This document shows positions 7,884 to 9,640 of a DNA stretch of 9,640 nucleotides, in pieces. The notes under the pieces were generated by a model. The model made no database searches, was not told the origin of the DNA, and saw only the letters and a program-made list of their open reading frames with translations. The position numbers were made by a program, and so were the translations under genes. The stretch spans positions 1 through 9,640 of the forward strand of contig USBO01000064.1 in assembly GCA_900552955.1 (NCBI GenBank), read 5' to 3'. Every line of letters starts with the position of its first letter. Position 1 is the first letter of the stretch. The DNA is from an uncultured Alistipes sp. GTDB taxonomy: Bacteria; Bacteroidota; Bacteroidia; Bacteroidales; Rikenellaceae.

Positions 7884-9640
7884 TTATTCGTAATATACGG
7901 TTATCGACTCTACGTAGAAAGCTCCGACTTTGTCGTTGGCGAGCGTGAAGAACCCGAAGTCGCCGCTGATTTCGAAGGTTTCCGTGTAGGAGTTGCCCTC
8001 TTTGCTTATCGAGGTGCGGGTTTGTTCATTCGCTTTGAGCGTATAGGCCGACGTTCCCATGTAGAGGTGTTCGGTCGGTTCGTAGGTCGTGTTGTTCGAA
8101 ACGATCACGACTTTGGTGATTTTGCCCAGGGCGGTGGCATTGCCGAGGAATCCCTGTTTTGCAGCCTCTTTGGCGTTGCCCTGCATCTGGATCAGACCGG
8201 TGTAGTTGCCTGCCGGCGCTTTGCAGATTTTCGCGCCGCCGAACTCCAGACCGTCGATCGTCCATTTGTAGTAGGTCGCAGGATCGGAGACGTTCTGCGA
8301 ACCGTAGGAGTTCTCGGGGATCGTCGTCGTACCGTTTTCGATGATCTGGACGTTGGTCATGGTGACGGATTTGCCCGAAGGCTCGGTACCTCCCGCAGCG
8401 GCCTGCGTGACGGCGACGCTCTTCGCGGCGACCCGGGTCGCACCGCCGTCGTTGGTCAGGTAGACGGTGATCGTGGCGCTGCGTGCGCTGCCGGTATTCT
8501 CGGTCGGGGTGACCGTGACGGTCGTGCCCGATACGGCCGCGGGGAAGTTCGCTGCGTCCGACGACTCTGCGCCGACCGTGTATCCGTCGGCATTGGCTGC
8601 GGTGCAGGCGATCGTCTTGGCCGAATCCTTCGCGGCGAACGACAGCGAGGTCGGGTCGACCGCGAGCGTCGGTTCGCTGGGCGTAGGCGTCTGGCCGGCG
8701 TCGCCGTAGAAGAGTTCGATCTTGGCGAACTGGCAGTTGTTCTTCGTGATGGTGATGCGGTAGGAGGTGTTGGCCGCCGTGCCGCTCAGTTCGTAGGTCG
8801 CCGTGCCCTGCCCGACGACCTGCGAAAGGCCGCCTGCGATGTCGGCGCCCGCCGTATCCGTGACGGAGGCTTCGCTGGTGCTCGATGCGCCGCTGGCTCC
8901 CGTCAGAACGACCTTGGTCAGCGCCTTGCCCTCGACGGCCGGCAGTTCGATATAGGCGCCCGCCTTGCCGATGTAGAAGGACTTGTATTCGGACCCTGCG
9001 TTGTAATTATTGTAGAACCAGTAGAATTTGCCGTCGGAGCTCGCCTTGATGGTATAGGTGTAGCCGTCGATGGTGTAGGTGCCCTCCGTGGCGGACGAGG
9101 AGTCGTCCTTGTCGTGATAGGGGAACGCAGGCGTGGCCATATCGGCGCCACGCGTGAAGTCGAGCACCAGATGCGTCGGATCGACGGGCTCGGGGCCGGG
9201 CGTATCGCCGCCGCCCAGGTCGATCTCCGTGCCGCCGCTGCCTGCGACGAGCCGCACGTCGTCGATGGCGAACACCGACACTTCGTCGACCGCATACTTC
9301 ACGTAGAGATAGTCTGCTTTGTCCTTCAGCTTGAACTTCGACGTGGCGAACACCCAGTATTCGTCGGCCTGCGCATAGGTGTAAGCGACCGTCTTCCACT
9401 CGGTGCCGTCGGCGCTGAGCGAGAGATGGAATTTCTCGGGTTTGAATTCGTTGTCGTAGAGACCGGCTTTGTAGTCGATCGTTTTCGAGTATTGTGCGCC
9501 GAAGGTGAGTTGCAGATCCTGTGCGCCGTCGAGCTTGATCTTGTTGATAATCAGCGCAGGGTTGTTCGTTCCGAAGAAGGCTTTGTTCAGGCCCGATGCC
9601 CCTTCGTAGCCGGCGCTGGGCTTGCCGGAGGTACGGATCG
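7884..9640 (-). CDS. Large secreted multidomain beta-sandwich protein with BACON domain (5' end outside window)
   Basis: The frame is open from the TAA at 7884-7886 to the right edge (584 whole codons). A GTG at 9353 is only an internal valine, because coding sequence continues through it. From N to C the visible part holds three recognisable blocks. The first, about 9230-9638, is a jelly-roll-like module ending in FAIDDVRLV, as seen in choice-of-anchor/galactose-binding-like modules of Bacteroidetes. It is followed by a Gly/Pro linker (GGGDTPGPEP). The second, about 8700-9170, is a beta-rich module ending QFAKIELFYGD. A PTPSEP linker leads into a BACON-like domain (about 8385-8680, DPTSLSFAAKDS to KSVAVTQAA). 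The last, 7887-8370, is another beta-rich module ending VESITVYYE, similar in plan to the second. No catalytic motif is visible, so binding or adhesion is more likely than enzymatic activity. It is the first visible gene of the nuclease operon, 99 bases upstream of it. Its start, signal peptide and any DUF5689 N-terminal domain lie outside the window. Confidence 0.75.
   Translation of the reverse strand, partial: IRTSGKPSAGYEGASGLNKAFFGTNNPALIINKIKLDGAQDLQLTFGAQYSKTIDYKAGLYDNEFKPEKFHLSLSADGTEWKTVAYTYAQADEYWVFATSKFKLKDKADYLYVKYAVDEVSVFAIDDVRLVAGSGGTEIDLGGGDTPGPEPVDPTHLVLDFTRGADMATPAFPYHDKDDSSSATEGTYTIDGYTYTIKASSDGKFYWFYNNYNAGSEYKSFYIGKAGAYIELPAVEGKALTKVVLTGASGASSTSEASVTDTAGADIAGGLSQVVGQGTATYELSGTAANTSYRITITKNNCQFAKIELFYGDAGQTPTPSEPTLAVDPTSLSFAAKDSAKTIACTAANADGYTVGAESSDAANFPAAVSGTTVTVTPTENTGSARSATITVYLTNDGGATRVAAKSVAVTQAAAGGTEPSGKSVTMTNVQIIENGTTTIPENSYGSQNVSDPATYYKWTIDGLEFGGAKICKAPAGNYTGLIQMQGNAKEAAKQGFLGNATALGKITKVVIVSNNTTYEPTEHLYMGTSAYTLKANEQTRTSISKEGNSYTETFEISGDFGFFTLANDKVGAFYVESITVYYE

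Noticed and set aside
9351..9353. GTG at 9353 as the start of the right-edge gene
   Set aside because: The same frame continues without a stop to the window edge and encodes the rest of a beta-sandwich module, so this GTG is an internal valine.
1..9640. Possible polysaccharide utilisation locus
   Set aside because: There is a SusC-like receptor but no SusD-like gene, glycoside hydrolase, polysaccharide lyase or sulfatase in the window; the enzymes present are nucleases.

Overview
The window looks like chromosome of a high-GC Bacteroidales gut commensal. Alistipes or a close relative is my best guess. The reasons are the combination of TonB-dependent receptors with a carboxypeptidase-regulatory-like N-terminal domain, lipoproteins with an acidic stretch just after the lipidated cysteine, BACON domains, a DUF5689-type lipoprotein, A/T-rich leaders rather than strong Shine-Dalgarno sites, and a strongly G/C-biased third codon position. 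The genus assignment is inference. The bias also creates very long meaningless open frames on the opposite strand.

Layout. Bases 1-1397 (+) hold the C-terminal part of an outer-membrane beta-barrel protein that enters from the left edge. It ends just before a strong hairpin terminator (1422-1452). A second hairpin (1556-1590) terminates transcription coming the other way. From 1615 to the right edge everything is on the minus strand and reads as one likely operon. In transcription order it is: a large secreted multidomain beta-sandwich/BACON protein (7884-9640, 5' end outside the window); a lipoprotein BACON-NucA/EndoG-type DNA/RNA non-specific endonuclease (6588-7784); a secreted endonuclease/exonuclease/phosphatase (DNase I-like) enzyme (5534-6574); a 926-residue TonB-dependent receptor (2741-5521); and a DUF5689-like surface lipoprotein (1615-2637). 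The gaps are 99, 13, 12 and 103 bases. The first gap carries a GC-rich hairpin without a T-run.

How the genes may work together. Two nucleases of unrelated folds, both predicted to be exported, are encoded directly upstream of an outer-membrane importer and a surface lipoprotein, with no SusD homologue among them. The simplest reading is a system that digests extracellular DNA/RNA at the cell surface and imports the products for phosphate, nucleoside or carbon/nitrogen supply. Family assignments rest on motifs that can be read in the proteins. The scavenging role and the idea that the DUF5689-like lipoprotein partners the receptor are inference. I see no RNA genes, CRISPR arrays, insertion sequences or phage genes.
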